From positions 1 to 64,000 of the forward strand of contig JACQVA010000012.1 of assembly GCA_016210005.1 (NCBI GenBank): 64,000 nucleotides of DNA. The letters run 5' to 3'. Positions 26,062 to 35,381 of the stretch are shown piece by piece. The notes beneath the pieces were generated by a model, which was not told the DNA's origin, did not search any database, and worked only from the letters and a program-made list of their open reading frames with translations. Each line of letters begins with the position of its first letter. Position 1 is the first letter of the stretch. Made by a program: the position numbers and the translations under genes. Source of the DNA: Deltaproteobacteria bacterium. GTDB taxonomy: Bacteria; Desulfobacterota; Binatia; HRBIN30; JACQVA1.

Positions 26062-26332
26062 AGCAGAAGGGCGGGCGGCGCGGGCATGAGGAGCGATCCG
26101 GAGGGCGCGGCGTTGCGTTAGTCGTTTGCGCGCGTGACGTGTCGGCCCAGCTGCGGCCCGGCTAGCCCGGGCCCGGCCGAGCCAAAGAGCCTGATCACCA
26201 GTGGTGAAGGCGGGCATCAAGTTGAAATTGCCGCTGGCGGGAAGTGATTACCCACCCGAATGGCGGTAGCCTGCCTGAATGAGTCCGGCGGTTCAGGCCC
26301 GCCCCAGGGCGAAATTGGAAGCAGTACGGCTG
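26062..26332. other. Gap before the NusG-like gene
   Basis: Roughly 270 bp contains no confident gene and carries an ops-like sequence at 26262-26272. An in-frame upstream ATG for the next gene exists at 26279. Confidence 0.45.
26262..26272 (+). promoter_or_regulatory. ops-like pause/recruitment element
   Basis: GGCGGTAGCCT fits the E. coli ops core GGCGGTAGnnT that recruits RfaH, and lies just upstream of a NusG/RfaH-like gene. The same 11-mer also occurs inside an unrelated gene at 4314-4324, so a chance match is quite possible. Confidence 0.35.
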
Positions 26333-26839
26333 ATGATCGACACAGGCGCAACCTGGTATGCGGTACAAACCCAGCCGCGGCGAGAGGAGGCGGCGGCAGC
26401 GAACGTGCGCCGCATAGGCGCGCTGGTGTCGTGCCCCTATTACCGCCAGCGCGTCATTCTGCACGGGTACCGGCGCGAGGTTACCCGCCCGCTGTTTCCC
26501 GGGTACATATTTGCCGCGTTTGATCTGGCGCGCGACTTCCGCGCCGTCCATTACGCGCACGGCGTTCGCGGGTTGGTGAGGTTCGGAGGAGTACCCGCAG
26601 AGGTGCCGTGTGATTTCCTTGCCGGGATCGAAGCGCGGATGCAAAACGGATACGTGGTGATCGAGCCCACGCCGTTGGAGCCAGGTGACCGAGTGGAGAT
26701 AGTAGCCGGCAGTTTCCGCGGCTACACGGGAATATTTCAAGCGGGGGCGAAGGGCTCGGAGCGTGTCACGATTCTGCTCGAAGCGTTGAAATACCAGGCT
26801 CGCCTGGTGCTAGATCGAACTGCGGTGGCTGCGCTCTGA
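26333..26839 (+). CDS. NusG/RfaH-type transcription antitermination factor
   Basis: The product has 168 residues from the ATG at 26333 (186 from 26279). The NGN domain begins WYAVQTQPRREEAAAANVRR and contains the conserved RPLFPGYIFAAFDL. A short linker leads to a KOW domain (LEPGDRVEIVAGSFRGYTGIFQ). The sequence is closer to operon-specific paralogues such as RfaH than to housekeeping NusG, which is normally beside secE and rplK. Its position directly after the export genes suggests it helps RNA polymerase traverse this roughly 40-kb locus. Confidence 0.9.
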   Translation: MIDTGATWYAVQTQPRREEAAAANVRRIGALVSCPYYRQRVILHGYRREVTRPLFPGYIFAAFDLARDFRAVHYAHGVRGLVRFGGVPAEVPCDFLAGIEARMQNGYVVIEPTPLEPGDRVEIVAGSFRGYTGIFQAGAKGSERVTILLEALKYQARLVLDRTAVAAL

Positions 26840-26925
26840 TCGCGCTCGGAATGCCTTGATGTGGCCGCCGAGTGTGCGGTGAAACGGGCCCCGACCGGTT
26901 GTGCAGCGGAACTAGTTGTGTGCGA

Positions 26926-26955
26926 TTGCAATTATTGACCTTTTTGGGCTACATT
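26926..26955 (+). promoter_or_regulatory. Candidate sigma-70 promoter for exported-protein gene
   Basis: TTGCAA and TACATT are separated by 18 bp in an AT-rich patch unusual for this window, about 45 bp before the start codon of the next gene. The match is moderate. Confidence 0.4.
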
Positions 26956-26999
26956 GTCTCGGTCAAGATCGTACCGTTTCGGAAAGGGAGGGAACCGCA

Positions 27000-28160
27000 A
27001 TGAGGCATCGTGAATTCGGTGTGGTCAGCGCCGTGGGGCTCATGCTTGCCATGGCACATTGGTCGCCGCTTGCCGCCAACGAAATCGTCAATGGTGGTTT
27101 CGAGACCGGGAATTTCAGCGGGTGGGCGTTGCAGCGGCATTCGGCCAACGCCCCGGGCGGCGGCTCGATGATGACCGGCGGCCAGGTTCTCACCGGCGAC
27201 GACTTCTTCGCCGACGGCAGCGTGCAGCCCGGTATTTTGCCGCCCGGCGGTAACTACTTCGCCTTCATCTCGTCGATGCCGAGTATACCAGCGGACCAAC
27301 CGCCGGGCTGCCCGACGACGCAATCCGTACTTCGCGTGCCGCCGGACAACGTAGACGGAGACGCCTTCTCGGAACGGGACGTCACCGTCTTGCGGCAGGA
27401 TATCGTGGTTGACTCGGTGCCGGCGCATGTCGGTTTCACGTGGAGTTTTCTGCGCGGGGAATTCGGGGACATCGCTTTGCACGATGATTTCTACGTAACC
27501 CTGACGCGGATGAGCCCGCCCGGGCCGACGATACAGGTTATGGGCGACACGGCCGGCAACGATTCGTATCCAATCCCTTACATTGGTTCGTTTCGGTTTC
27601 TCGACCCCAGCTTGTTCGACGGACACACGTACGAGGTCCTGACCGACCCGCCGGGGGGGCCAACGGATTGCCACTACTCGTCCTTCGGACGGACGTCATT
27701 TCAGACCTCGTCGGCGGCGATCCCGACGGTCGGGACATGGCGCTTAAGCTTCTTCTTCGGCGACGACGGCGGCGACGCGCGGTGGGATAGCGGCGTGCTG
27801 ATTGATGATGTCCGGTTTGTCTCCGTGGCGGCCGCTCCGGCGTTGTCCGCGACCGGTCGGGTGGCGGTTGTACTCTTGCTGGGAACCGTCGCGCTTTTCG
27901 GCCTGGCGGCTCAGAGCAAGCGCGAGCGCTTGCGTGGAGCCGGCTTGCTGCTTGGAGTGGTTTGCCTCGTCGGCGCAGGCGTGGTGTTGTTGCGCTCACA
28001 GCCGGCGGTCGGATCGGCTCCGGTTGGGGAAGAGCTGCGCTCGCGAACCGGCGATGAGCACGCGGACGAGATGCTCTTGGCGGATCGCCGAACGCCGCGC
28101 AAGCCGACACCGGCAAAGACGCGAAAGCCTAAGAAGACGCAGACGCCGATCGTATCCTGA
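27000..28160 (+). CDS. Exported protein with CBM-like domain and sorting-signal-like C-terminus
   Basis: The product has 386 residues from the ATG at 27000, which has GGGAGGG upstream. The signal peptide ends near SPLAANE. The mature start NEIVNGGFETGNFSGW is the pattern seen at the front of many PEP-CTERM-type surface proteins with a beta-sandwich domain. Near residue 280, APALSATGRVAVVLLLGTVA resembles the IPTL/PEP-CTERM class of motif plus membrane helix plus basic residues. Unlike ordinary sorting tags, it continues with a second hydrophobic helix (about 314-333) and a 50-residue basic tail rich in Lys, Thr and Pro. No exosortase gene is in the window. Function is unknown; it could be a surface protein tied to the polymer. 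Confidence 0.75.
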   Translation: MRHREFGVVSAVGLMLAMAHWSPLAANEIVNGGFETGNFSGWALQRHSANAPGGGSMMTGGQVLTGDDFFADGSVQPGILPPGGNYFAFISSMPSIPADQPPGCPTTQSVLRVPPDNVDGDAFSERDVTVLRQDIVVDSVPAHVGFTWSFLRGEFGDIALHDDFYVTLTRMSPPGPTIQVMGDTAGNDSYPIPYIGSFRFLDPSLFDGHTYEVLTDPPGGPTDCHYSSFGRTSFQTSSAAIPTVGTWRLSFFFGDDGGDARWDSGVLIDDVRFVSVAAAPALSATGRVAVVLLLGTVALFGLAAQSKRERLRGAGLLLGVVCLVGAGVVLLRSQPAVGSAPVGEELRSRTGDEHADEMLLADRRTPRKPTPAKTRKPKKTQTPIVS

Positions 28161-28208
28161 TTTAGCAACGCAGGCGCTGAGCCTGCGCGACGGCGAAGAT
28201 CAGCGGGC

Positions 28209-30437
28209 ATGCCGCGATGGCTGTGTGATACGGCGGCCCGACTGGTGCCGGCGCTGCTGGCCGCCGCTTGCGTCCTCTCGCTCGGGGCTGGGCACTACTG
28301 GGGATGCGCACTGATTCAGCTCAGCGGTGCCGCCCTCGGAGTGCTTTGGGCTCTGCGGCTCGCGATGAGCTCCAGTCCCAGTGCTCAGCAAGGGCCTCGG
28401 CCGGCGCCGGCGAGTTGCGCGGTGATGCTCGCCGGCCTGCTGGTCGCGCCGCTGGTGCCGCTGCCGCCGCCGCTGCTGGCATGGCTCTCGCCCCGAGCCT
28501 TTATGCTGGCGAGCGCAGCCCTGCCGGGCTGGCCGGAGCGAGTACCCTTCGATGACTTGCGCCAAACACTCGATCTGCAGCCAGCGCGCCTTGCCTTGGC
28601 GCTACAGCTCCCGCCAGCAGGCGCGTGGCGCCCACTGGCCCTGGTGCCGCACGGTTCACTGCTGACGCTCTCGATCGGTGTGGCCTACGCGCTCATTGCC
28701 GCGGCGCTAGCCCGCTACCCGTGGTCAGACGGGGGCGACCGGGCAGTCGCGGGTTTGCTCAGCTGCCTGATAGCGGTGGGATTCTTCGAGGCGCTCTACG
28801 GCTTGTTGCAGGTAGCCAGCGGTCACACCCGGATCTACTGGTTCGAGTGCCCGCGGCCTGGGTGCATGGGAACATACGTGAACAAGGATCACTACGCCGG
28901 TCTCCTGGAGATGATCTTTCCGATCACGCTGGCGCGCACGGCGACTTGGTATGTCGCCCTCAGGCGTGCCGCCGCCGCCCTGCGCCAGCGCTCGGGATCG
29001 GCCCGCGCGCGCGTGTTTCTCGATCTGCACTCGGCTGCACTGGGGCGGCTGATCTGCGCCGCGGCGATAGCGCTGCTCATGCTGGTTGCCCTGGCGGTCT
29101 CGGGATCGCGCTCGGCGTTTGCGGCAACCGTTGGGGCGTTGCTGGCTTTGCTGCCGTTTGTGCCCGCGACGCAGCGGCCGCAGCGTTGGGTCCGCGCCGG
29201 CGGAGCGGCAGCCGTGGCGGTGCTGGTTGTCCTCTGGCTCAGTTTCCCACAGCTATCCGGCCGGCTGTCGAAGGGAGACGCCCTGCGTCCGCTGATGGCT
29301 GGCGACACCTTGGCGATGGCCCGCGACTTTCCGTTGCTAGGGGTGGGCGCGGGTAACTTCGCCTCGACGTTTCCCTATTACCGCGAGCGCAGCGTGGCGC
29401 TATGGGAGTTCGGGGTGAGCAACGCCCACTGTGATTACCTCGAATGGCTGGCGGAGGTAGGCGTGGCGGCTGCGCTGTTGTCGTTACTCCTGTTGGTCGG
29501 TCTTGGGCGGCGTGTGTTGCGGGCCCTGCGCTCGGCGCAAAGCTGGACTCCACAAGCCGTCAACCGCTGGGGGCTCGCGGTCGGCGTGATGGCGCTGCTG
29601 CTTCACTCGTTGACGGATTTCAATCTGCACGTCCCCGCCAATGCCGTGGTGTTTGCGCTGATGACCGGTGCGCTGATTCGGCTGACGCGGCCGGCAACCG
29701 CCGCAATAGTCACGCCCTCGATGTCGGAAAGCCAGCAAGCAACGGAAGGCCAAGCGGGCGCTCGGCCGTGGGCTGTTGCCTCCCGCCGGCTCATTGCAGG
29801 CGTGGCTGTGCCGCTGTGCGTGGTGTGGGCGGCGTTCACGTGGCGCCAGTGGCAGGCGGCGGCGGCGTACCATCGGATTTATCCGGATCTGCGTCTGCGA
29901 AGCCTGATTACTGCGGCGGCGGAGCCGGCCGGCGGTGAATCTCTGCGCCTGACGCAACGCGCAGCCGCGCTGGCTCCTGAGGTGCCGCAGTTCCAAGTTG
30001 GCCTGGGGGAACAACTTGTGGCACGGGCTCTTGACGAGTCCACTAGCGATTCGGAGGCGGCCGGCCTGCTTGATGCGGCGATCGTCGCCTACATCCGCTC
30101 ACTCTGGGCGGCACCGCTGCAACCACGCGCCTTGCTCGGCTTGGTGGCGGCAGCGGAACCGATCTATGAACCCAATCCCGGGTCGGAGCCCGGAGTATTG
30201 TACGATCTGGTGGGACGCGCAGCCGCGCTGGCGCCGCACGAGGCCGGGCTGCAGTTGACCGTGGCCGAGTGGTACCTCGACCGCTGGGACAGCATTCCGG
30301 AAATGCGCCGCGCGGAGGCGCGCAGCCGTGTCGAAGCGGCTTTGTCGGTGGCCGAGATGGGAGCCGAATTGCAGTCGCAGCTCAGCAGCGTCAAAGCAAA
30401 GTGCCGGCACACAGCCGGTGACGTGCGCGGCTGCTAA
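28209..30437 (+). CDS. O-antigen ligase/polymerase-like membrane protein (Wzy_C)
   Basis: The 742-residue protein has about 11-12 membrane segments. The Wzy_C signature region includes ALAVSGSRSAF, then GDTLAMARDFPLLGVGAGNF and NAHCDYLEWLAEVG, with the periplasmic loop Arg and His residues typical of WaaL/Wzy enzymes. A TPR-like soluble C-terminal domain of about 190 residues follows the last membrane pair. It should either polymerise repeat units or ligate the glycan to an acceptor. It follows the exported protein by about 48 bp. A second polymerase candidate is at 53134. Confidence 0.85.
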   Translation: MPRWLCDTAARLVPALLAAACVLSLGAGHYWGCALIQLSGAALGVLWALRLAMSSSPSAQQGPRPAPASCAVMLAGLLVAPLVPLPPPLLAWLSPRAFMLASAALPGWPERVPFDDLRQTLDLQPARLALALQLPPAGAWRPLALVPHGSLLTLSIGVAYALIAAALARYPWSDGGDRAVAGLLSCLIAVGFFEALYGLLQVASGHTRIYWFECPRPGCMGTYVNKDHYAGLLEMIFPITLARTATWYVALRRAAAALRQRSGSARARVFLDLHSAALGRLICAAAIALLMLVALAVSGSRSAFAATVGALLALLPFVPATQRPQRWVRAGGAAAVAVLVVLWLSFPQLSGRLSKGDALRPLMAGDTLAMARDFPLLGVGAGNFASTFPYYRERSVALWEFGVSNAHCDYLEWLAEVGVAAALLSLLLLVGLGRRVLRALRSAQSWTPQAVNRWGLAVGVMALLLHSLTDFNLHVPANAVVFALMTGALIRLTRPATAAIVTPSMSESQQATEGQAGARPWAVASRRLIAGVAVPLCVVWAAFTWRQWQAAAAYHRIYPDLRLRSLITAAAEPAGGESLRLTQRAAALAPEVPQFQVGLGEQLVARALDESTSDSEAAGLLDAAIVAYIRSLWAAPLQPRALLGLVAAAEPIYEPNPGSEPGVLYDLVGRAAALAPHEAGLQLTVAEWYLDRWDSIPEMRRAEARSRVEAALSVAEMGAELQSQLSSVKAKCRHTAGDVRGC

Positions 30438-30470
30438 GGCTCTTCGCTGTCGCTTCGAGTTTTCGAAGAC

Positions 30471-30523
30471 GAGCCCCTTACCCTCGCCCTCTCCCCGGCG
30501 AAGACCAGCGGGGAGAGCGCGCG
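30471..30523 (+). repeat. Dispersed palindromic repeat, copy A
   Basis: It begins GAGCCCCTTACCCTCGCC. CTCTCCCC (30489-30496) and GGGGAGAG (30510-30517) form a perfect 8-bp stem. It closely resembles copy B at 40628-40675, and both are intergenic in the polysaccharide locus. Confidence 0.75.
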
Positions 30524-30603
30524 GATCCGCAATGGGATATTCGACGGAACGTCACCCTATTTGTGAAGAGCGCTACCTAGATGCAGCAGCTGTCCGAGCT
30601 TCA

Positions 30604-31452
30604 ATGACGGTCTCAACCGCGGAGATAACTTACAGCCATCGCCCACGAACAGGCTTGGGCCTGTCGGCGTGGGCGGAAATGGGCCGCGAGCTGTGGGCCA
30701 GCCGGGAGCTGACCTGGCGGCTGTTCCAGCGCGACTTCTCCGCCCGCTACCGCCAAAGCGTGCTGGGATACCTGTGGGCGGTGGTGCCCGTGCTCGTCGC
30801 AGTTGCTACCTTCACTTGGCTCAACCGGGCCAAGGTGTTGCCGATCGCGGGAACGGTGCTGCCGTATCCGGTGTTCCTACTACTCGGCCTAACGGTGTGG
30901 CAGCTCTTCGCCAGTGGCCTGACCAGCGCAACGCAGAGTTTGGTCAACGCCGGTTCACTCATAGCCAAGATCAACTTCCCTCGCGAGACGTTGGTGTTGG
31001 CGGCCACCGGGCAGGCGCTCGTCGAGTTTCTCATCCGCGCCGCTTTGGTGGCGCTGGCGTTTGCGCTCTATCGGACTTGGCCGCCATGGACCATCGTTCT
31101 GGTTCCGTTCGCGGTTATCCCGCTGTGTCTGTTCACCATCGGGCTTGGTTACGTCTGCGCCCTGGGCAACGGAATTCTACGCGACACCGGGCAAACCATA
31201 ACGCTGGTCCTTACGTTCTGGATGTTTCTGACCCCGGTGGTGTATCCGCCGCCCAGCGGCGCCGGTGCGACATTGGTCAATGTGCTCAACCCCATAAGCC
31301 CATTTGTAATCGCCGCCCAGGATCTCGCCACGCACGGCTACCTCACGCAGCCCGGCGGCTACGCGAGCGCGTGTGCGGCCGCACTGGTCGTGTTTCTGCT
31401 GGGGTGGCGTGTGTTTCATCTGACCGAGCCGCGCATCGCGGAACGGGTGTGA
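30604..31452 (+). CDS. ABC-2 polysaccharide exporter permease (Wzm/TagG-like)
   Basis: The product has 282 residues from the ATG at 30604; an in-frame ATG at 30532 is possible. The cytoplasmic N-terminus ELTWRLFQRDFSARYRQSVLGYLW is the classic Wzm/RfbA/KpsM lead-in, followed by six membrane segments. It pairs with the ATP-binding protein encoded 21 bp downstream to move a completed glycan across the inner membrane. The upstream gap contains a dispersed palindrome, so there may be partial transcription termination before this gene. Confidence 0.92.
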   Translation: MTVSTAEITYSHRPRTGLGLSAWAEMGRELWASRELTWRLFQRDFSARYRQSVLGYLWAVVPVLVAVATFTWLNRAKVLPIAGTVLPYPVFLLLGLTVWQLFASGLTSATQSLVNAGSLIAKINFPRETLVLAATGQALVEFLIRAALVALAFALYRTWPPWTIVLVPFAVIPLCLFTIGLGYVCALGNGILRDTGQTITLVLTFWMFLTPVVYPPPSGAGATLVNVLNPISPFVIAAQDLATHGYLTQPGGYASACAAALVVFLLGWRVFHLTEPRIAERV

Positions 31453-31473
31453 GTGCTACCGGCGGAGTGCCTA

Positions 31474-32757
31474 ATGCCGCGAACAGTGGTCGCCCTCGAG
31501 CGGGTCTCGAAGAAGTTCTGCCGCAGCTTGAAGCACAGTATGGCTTACGCCGCCTGCGACGTCGCGCGCGACTTGCTCGGCCTGCCGAGTGCGAGCGCAA
31601 CGCTGCGCCCGGCGGAGTTCTGGTCGGTGAGCGACCTCTCCTTTGAACTGAAGCCGGGCGAGTCGCTCGGGATCATCGGCGCCAATGGAGCCGGTAAGAC
31701 GACCGTGCTCAGGATGATCAGCGGCATCATCCGGCCCGACAAGGGACAAGTTCGGGTCAACGGCCGCGTCGGGGCGTTAATCGACGTCGGCGTGGGTTTT
31801 CATCCGCTGCTGACCGGTCGCGAAAACATCTACGTCAACGGTGCCATCCTGGGGATGACGAAGCGCGAGATTGACGCCAAGTTCGACACTATCGTGGAGT
31901 TCTCCGGACTGGAGGCGAGCGTGCTCGAAGCCCCCGTGAAGACCTACAGTAGCGGGATGTACGTTCGCCTGGGCTTCGCGGTGGCCACGCATGCCGAGGC
32001 CGAGATCCTGCTGATTGACGAAGTTTTGGCCGTCGGCGACGCCAACTTCTACAGCAAGTGCTACCGCCGCCTGCACGCCCTGCAGCAGCAAGGCGTATCG
32101 ATCATTCTGGTCAGCCACAACAACGTGGCGCAGCAAGAGATCTGCGGGCGCGCTCTGCTGCTCGAAGCCGGCAGGCCGATTGCGCTTGGCCCGACGACCG
32201 AGGTGGTCAACCTCTACCGCTCACGCCTGGCGGCTGGGAACAACGGAGCGGGCGGGGTTGGGCCCAATCTCGTGGAGCAGCCGGAGGCCGTGCGTATAGG
32301 ACCTATTCGGCTCGTCGATGACACCGGCAGTGTTGTGGCCGAGCCTTACAGCGGCCAGCGCCTGGCACTCACGTTCAGTGTCGAGTGCGCGCAGCCGCTT
32401 GCTCAGCCGCACTATCAGGTCGGGTTCTACGCGAGCGAGGGCCCGCTGTTCACCTCCTTTGCCACAGACTGGGAGGGGATAGAGCCGCCTGCACTGCATG
32501 TGGGCAAGACGGAAGTGACGCTGAATATACGGGAGCTTTGCCTGCCGGTGGGCGGCTACGCCATCGTGGCCCTCGTCGGGGACGGTAGCACGGTTAAGCG
32601 CATCGCTTGCCGCGACAAGATCGAGCGCATCTTCGTTCGCCAACCGCCGCGCGTGCGTGGCGATCTTGCCATGCCCCATTCGTGGGAGTGGGATATCTCA
32701 GCAGACACCGCCGGCAAGATGCGCTTCGCTTGCGCGCCCGCGGCGCTCGTCCGCTAG
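31474..32757 (+). CDS. ABC polysaccharide exporter ATPase with Wzt C-domain
   Basis: The product has 427 residues from the ATG at 31474, with GGAG at the right spacing; a GTG at 31453 is a weaker alternative. The ATPase domain has Walker A GANGAGKTT, signature YSSGMYVRLGFAVA and Walker B ILLIDEVLAVGDANF. After residue 265 a beta-sandwich of about 150 residues matches the Wzt carbohydrate-binding domain position. In Wzt proteins, that domain recognises the terminal modification of the finished chain. The phosphonate genes directly downstream make a modified chain end an attractive ligand here. Confidence 0.93.
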   Translation: MPRTVVALERVSKKFCRSLKHSMAYAACDVARDLLGLPSASATLRPAEFWSVSDLSFELKPGESLGIIGANGAGKTTVLRMISGIIRPDKGQVRVNGRVGALIDVGVGFHPLLTGRENIYVNGAILGMTKREIDAKFDTIVEFSGLEASVLEAPVKTYSSGMYVRLGFAVATHAEAEILLIDEVLAVGDANFYSKCYRRLHALQQQGVSIILVSHNNVAQQEICGRALLLEAGRPIALGPTTEVVNLYRSRLAAGNNGAGGVGPNLVEQPEAVRIGPIRLVDDTGSVVAEPYSGQRLALTFSVECAQPLAQPHYQVGFYASEGPLFTSFATDWEGIEPPALHVGKTEVTLNIRELCLPVGGYAIVALVGDGSTVKRIACRDKIERIFVRQPPRVRGDLAMPHSWEWDISADTAGKMRFACAPAALVR

Positions 32758-32886
32758 TGGTCTCTGACGGCAGCCGTTGCTACTCACGTCGCCGCGGCCG
32801 GATCTTGGCTTCGCCGAGGGGCTTCGCAGACTACGTCTGTTCTCTGGAAGTGATCCCGTCTCTGCACGGGGAAGGGCCGAATCTTT

Positions 32887-34251
32887 ATGCTGTCGCGCAG
32901 CGAGCCACAAGAAATCACGCGGGGCTGTAGGCTGGGTCCGGCGACGCGGACTCACAAGACCGTCTACGTCGCCATGAGCGCAGACGTGGTGCATCCCGGC
33001 CACATGAACATCCTGAAGATCGCCCGAGCTTATGGCGAGGTGGTCGTTGGTCTGCTGACCGACGAGGCGATCGCCAGCTACAAGCGGCTGCCTTACATGA
33101 CCTACGAGCAGCGCAAATGCGTGGTCGAGAACATCCAAGGGGTAGCGCGGGTGATTCCGCAGACGCAGCTGGACTACGTGCCTAACCTCCTCGCGCTCAA
33201 ACCTGACTATGTCGTTCACGGCGATGATTGGAGAACGGGTGTGCAGGCATCGGTTCGGCAGCGGGTGCTCGAAACCCTGGCGCAGTGGGGCGGCCAGCTG
33301 GTCGAACCCAGTTACACCAAGGGGGTGTCGTCGACGAAGGTGATTCACGCGCTGCAAGAAATCGGGGTGACGCCCGATATCCGCCGCCGCAGGTTGCGAC
33401 GGCTGCTGACGGCCAAGCCGCTGGTCACGACCATCGAGGCCCACAACGGGCTAACCGGCTTGATCGCCGAACACGCCAGCGAGTCACGCGATGGCGTGCC
33501 GGTGGAGTTCGACGCCATCTGGCTCAGCAGCCTGACCGACTCGACCGCCAAGGGACGCCCGGACATCGAATACGTCGACCTCACCTCCAGAATGAGCACG
33601 CTCCAGGATATTCTTGAAGTCACCACTAAGCCGGTCATCTACGACGGCGATTCCGGCGGGCAGTCCGAGCACTTCGCGTTTGCGGTCAAGACCCTCGAAC
33701 GGCTGGGCGTGTCGGCGGTGATCATAGAAGACAAGGTCGGCCTCAAGCGTAACTCGATGTTTGGGACCGAAGCAGCGCAGGTGCAGGACACGATCGACAA
33801 CTTCTGCCACAAGATCCATGCCGGCAAGAAGGCGCAGGTGACGGACGACTTCATGGTGGTCGCGCGCATCGAGTCGTTGATCCTCGAGCAAGGGGTGGAT
33901 GACGCGCTGGAGCGGGCGCAGGCCTACGTCGCCGCCGGCGCCGACGGCATCATGATCCACAGCCGGGAGAAGTCGCCCGCGGAGATCTTCCAATTCGCTG
34001 CCGCCTATCGCCAGTTCAAGCTGCGGGCTCCGCTCGTGGTCGCGCCCACGATGTTCAACGCGGTCACCGAAGAAGAACTCAAGCAGCGCGGGGTGCAGAT
34101 CGTGATCTACGCCAACCACCTTCTGCGCAGCGCTTACCCGAGCATGCTGGCAACTGCGAAGACGATCCTCAGGCACGGCCGCTCGCTGGAGGCGGACGAG
34201 CGCATGATGCCGATCCAGGAGATCTTGACCCTCATCCCGGGAAGCATCTAG
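32887..34251 (+). CDS. aepX: PEP phosphomutase with N-terminal cytidylyltransferase domain
   Basis: This 454-residue fusion has a nucleotidyltransferase at residues 17-155, with HPGH at about 37-40 and KGVSSTK near 150. It is of the type that activates phosphonates or polyols with CTP. Residues 170-450 are PEP mutase: the YDGDSGG metal loop and the [11 protein letters not shown] catalytic motif of true phosphomutases (EDKxG) near residue 280. The mutase converts PEP to phosphonopyruvate, forming the C-P bond. GGGGAAGGG precedes the ATG. The next gene follows after 2 bp. The cytidylyl substrate is inferred to be the phosphonate end product of this operon. Confidence 0.93.
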   Translation: MLSRSEPQEITRGCRLGPATRTHKTVYVAMSADVVHPGHMNILKIARAYGEVVVGLLTDEAIASYKRLPYMTYEQRKCVVENIQGVARVIPQTQLDYVPNLLALKPDYVVHGDDWRTGVQASVRQRVLETLAQWGGQLVEPSYTKGVSSTKVIHALQEIGVTPDIRRRRLRRLLTAKPLVTTIEAHNGLTGLIAEHASESRDGVPVEFDAIWLSSLTDSTAKGRPDIEYVDLTSRMSTLQDILEVTTKPVIYDGDSGGQSEHFAFAVKTLERLGVSAVIIEDKVGLKRNSMFGTEAAQVQDTIDNFCHKIHAGKKAQVTDDFMVVARIESLILEQGVDDALERAQAYVAAGADGIMIHSREKSPAEIFQFAAAYRQFKLRAPLVVAPTMFNAVTEEELKQRGVQIVIYANHLLRSAYPSMLATAKTILRHGRSLEADERMMPIQEILTLIPGSI

Positions 34252-34253
34252 CC

Positions 34254-35381
34254 ATGCTCGACTGTGCCGTGATCTTTCGCGCGTTCGCCGATGCCGCCGT
34301 AACGTTCTTCGCCGGAGTGCCCGACTCCGTACTCAAGCACCTGTGCGCGTACATCGCGGACCACGCGGATGCCGGGCGCCACATCATTGCTGCCAATGAA
34401 GGCGGCGCGATCGCCGTGGCCGCAGGACACTACCTGGCCACCGGCCAATGCGCCTGCGTTTACAGTCAGAACGCCGGGCAGGGCAACACGATTAACCCGC
34501 TCACCTCTCTGGCGGATCCGCAGGTGCACGGCATTCCGCTACTGCTGCTGCTGGGATGGCGTGGCGAACCAGAGCGGCATGATGAGCCCCAGCACCTCAA
34601 ACAGGGCAGGGTGACGATCCCGCTGCTGCAGACTCTCGAGATCCCATGGGACATCCTGCCCGAGGGCGAAGGAGCGGCGGCGGCTTGCCTGCAGCGAATC
34701 GTCAAGACGGCGATCGCGCGCAGCGGCCCGGCGGCCGTCGTTGTACGCGACGGTGCGTTTGCGCCCTATCAGCGCCGGCACAAGGAGGCCGACCGCTACG
34801 CGCTGTCACGTGAGGAGGCGCTGAAGTTGATCGTCGGCAGTGCTGGGCCGCACGATATCCTGGTTTCGAGCACCGGCAAGATGTCACGCGAGCTCTACGA
34901 ATACCGCGTGCAACGCGGGGAGAATCCCGGCCGAGATTTCCTTTGCGTCGGCGCGATGGGGCACGCCTCGCAAATCGCCTTGGGTATAGCCATGGCCAAG
35001 CCGCAGCGGCGCGTGCTCTGCCTCGACGGCGACGGGGCACTGCTCATGCACATGGGGTCACTGGCAGTAATTGGCCAGCAGGGGCCGGCAAACTTCGTGC
35101 ACGTTGTGCTCAACAACGGTGCCCACGAGTCGGTCGGCGGACAGCCCACGGCCGGCTTCAGCACCGACCTGCCTGGGGTAGCGAGAAGCTGCGGATACAG
35201 GATCGTCGCCAGTGCCGACAATGCCCCAAAACTCGTCGCAGCCCTGGAGCAATTGAAGTCAAGCGCCGGCCCGCAGCTCTTGGAAGTGCGAGTTGCATTG
35301 GGAGCGCGCGCCGACCTCGGCCGGCCGGCAACCAGCCCGCGGCAGAACAAGCAGCAGTTCATGGAATTTCTCCAGGCATGA
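34254..35381 (+). CDS. aepY: Phosphonopyruvate decarboxylase (TPP-dependent)
   Basis: The 375-residue enzyme has the split PYR/PP layout. The N-terminal part holds the catalytic Glu in IIAANEGGAIAVAAG, and the TPP-binding motif near residue 258 reads GDGALLMHMGSL...NNGAHESVGGQPT. It makes phosphonoacetaldehyde and pulls the unfavourable mutase step forward. It is encoded 2 bp after aepX, and its stop overlaps the next start (ATGA). The length and both motifs match characterised Ppd enzymes. Confidence 0.95.
   Translation: MLDCAVIFRAFADAAVTFFAGVPDSVLKHLCAYIADHADAGRHIIAANEGGAIAVAAGHYLATGQCACVYSQNAGQGNTINPLTSLADPQVHGIPLLLLLGWRGEPERHDEPQHLKQGRVTIPLLQTLEIPWDILPEGEGAAAACLQRIVKTAIARSGPAAVVVRDGAFAPYQRRHKEADRYALSREEALKLIVGSAGPHDILVSSTGKMSRELYEYRVQRGENPGRDFLCVGAMGHASQIALGIAMAKPQRRVLCLDGDGALLMHMGSLAVIGQQGPANFVHVVLNNGAHESVGGQPTAGFSTDLPGVARSCGYRIVASADNAPKLVAALEQLKSSAGPQLLEVRVALGARADLGRPATSPRQNKQQFMEFLQA

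Noticed and set aside
27052-27067. A second TGGCAC-type sigma-54-like match.
   Set aside because: It falls inside the signal-peptide coding region of the exported protein and the -12 element is poor (TCGCC).
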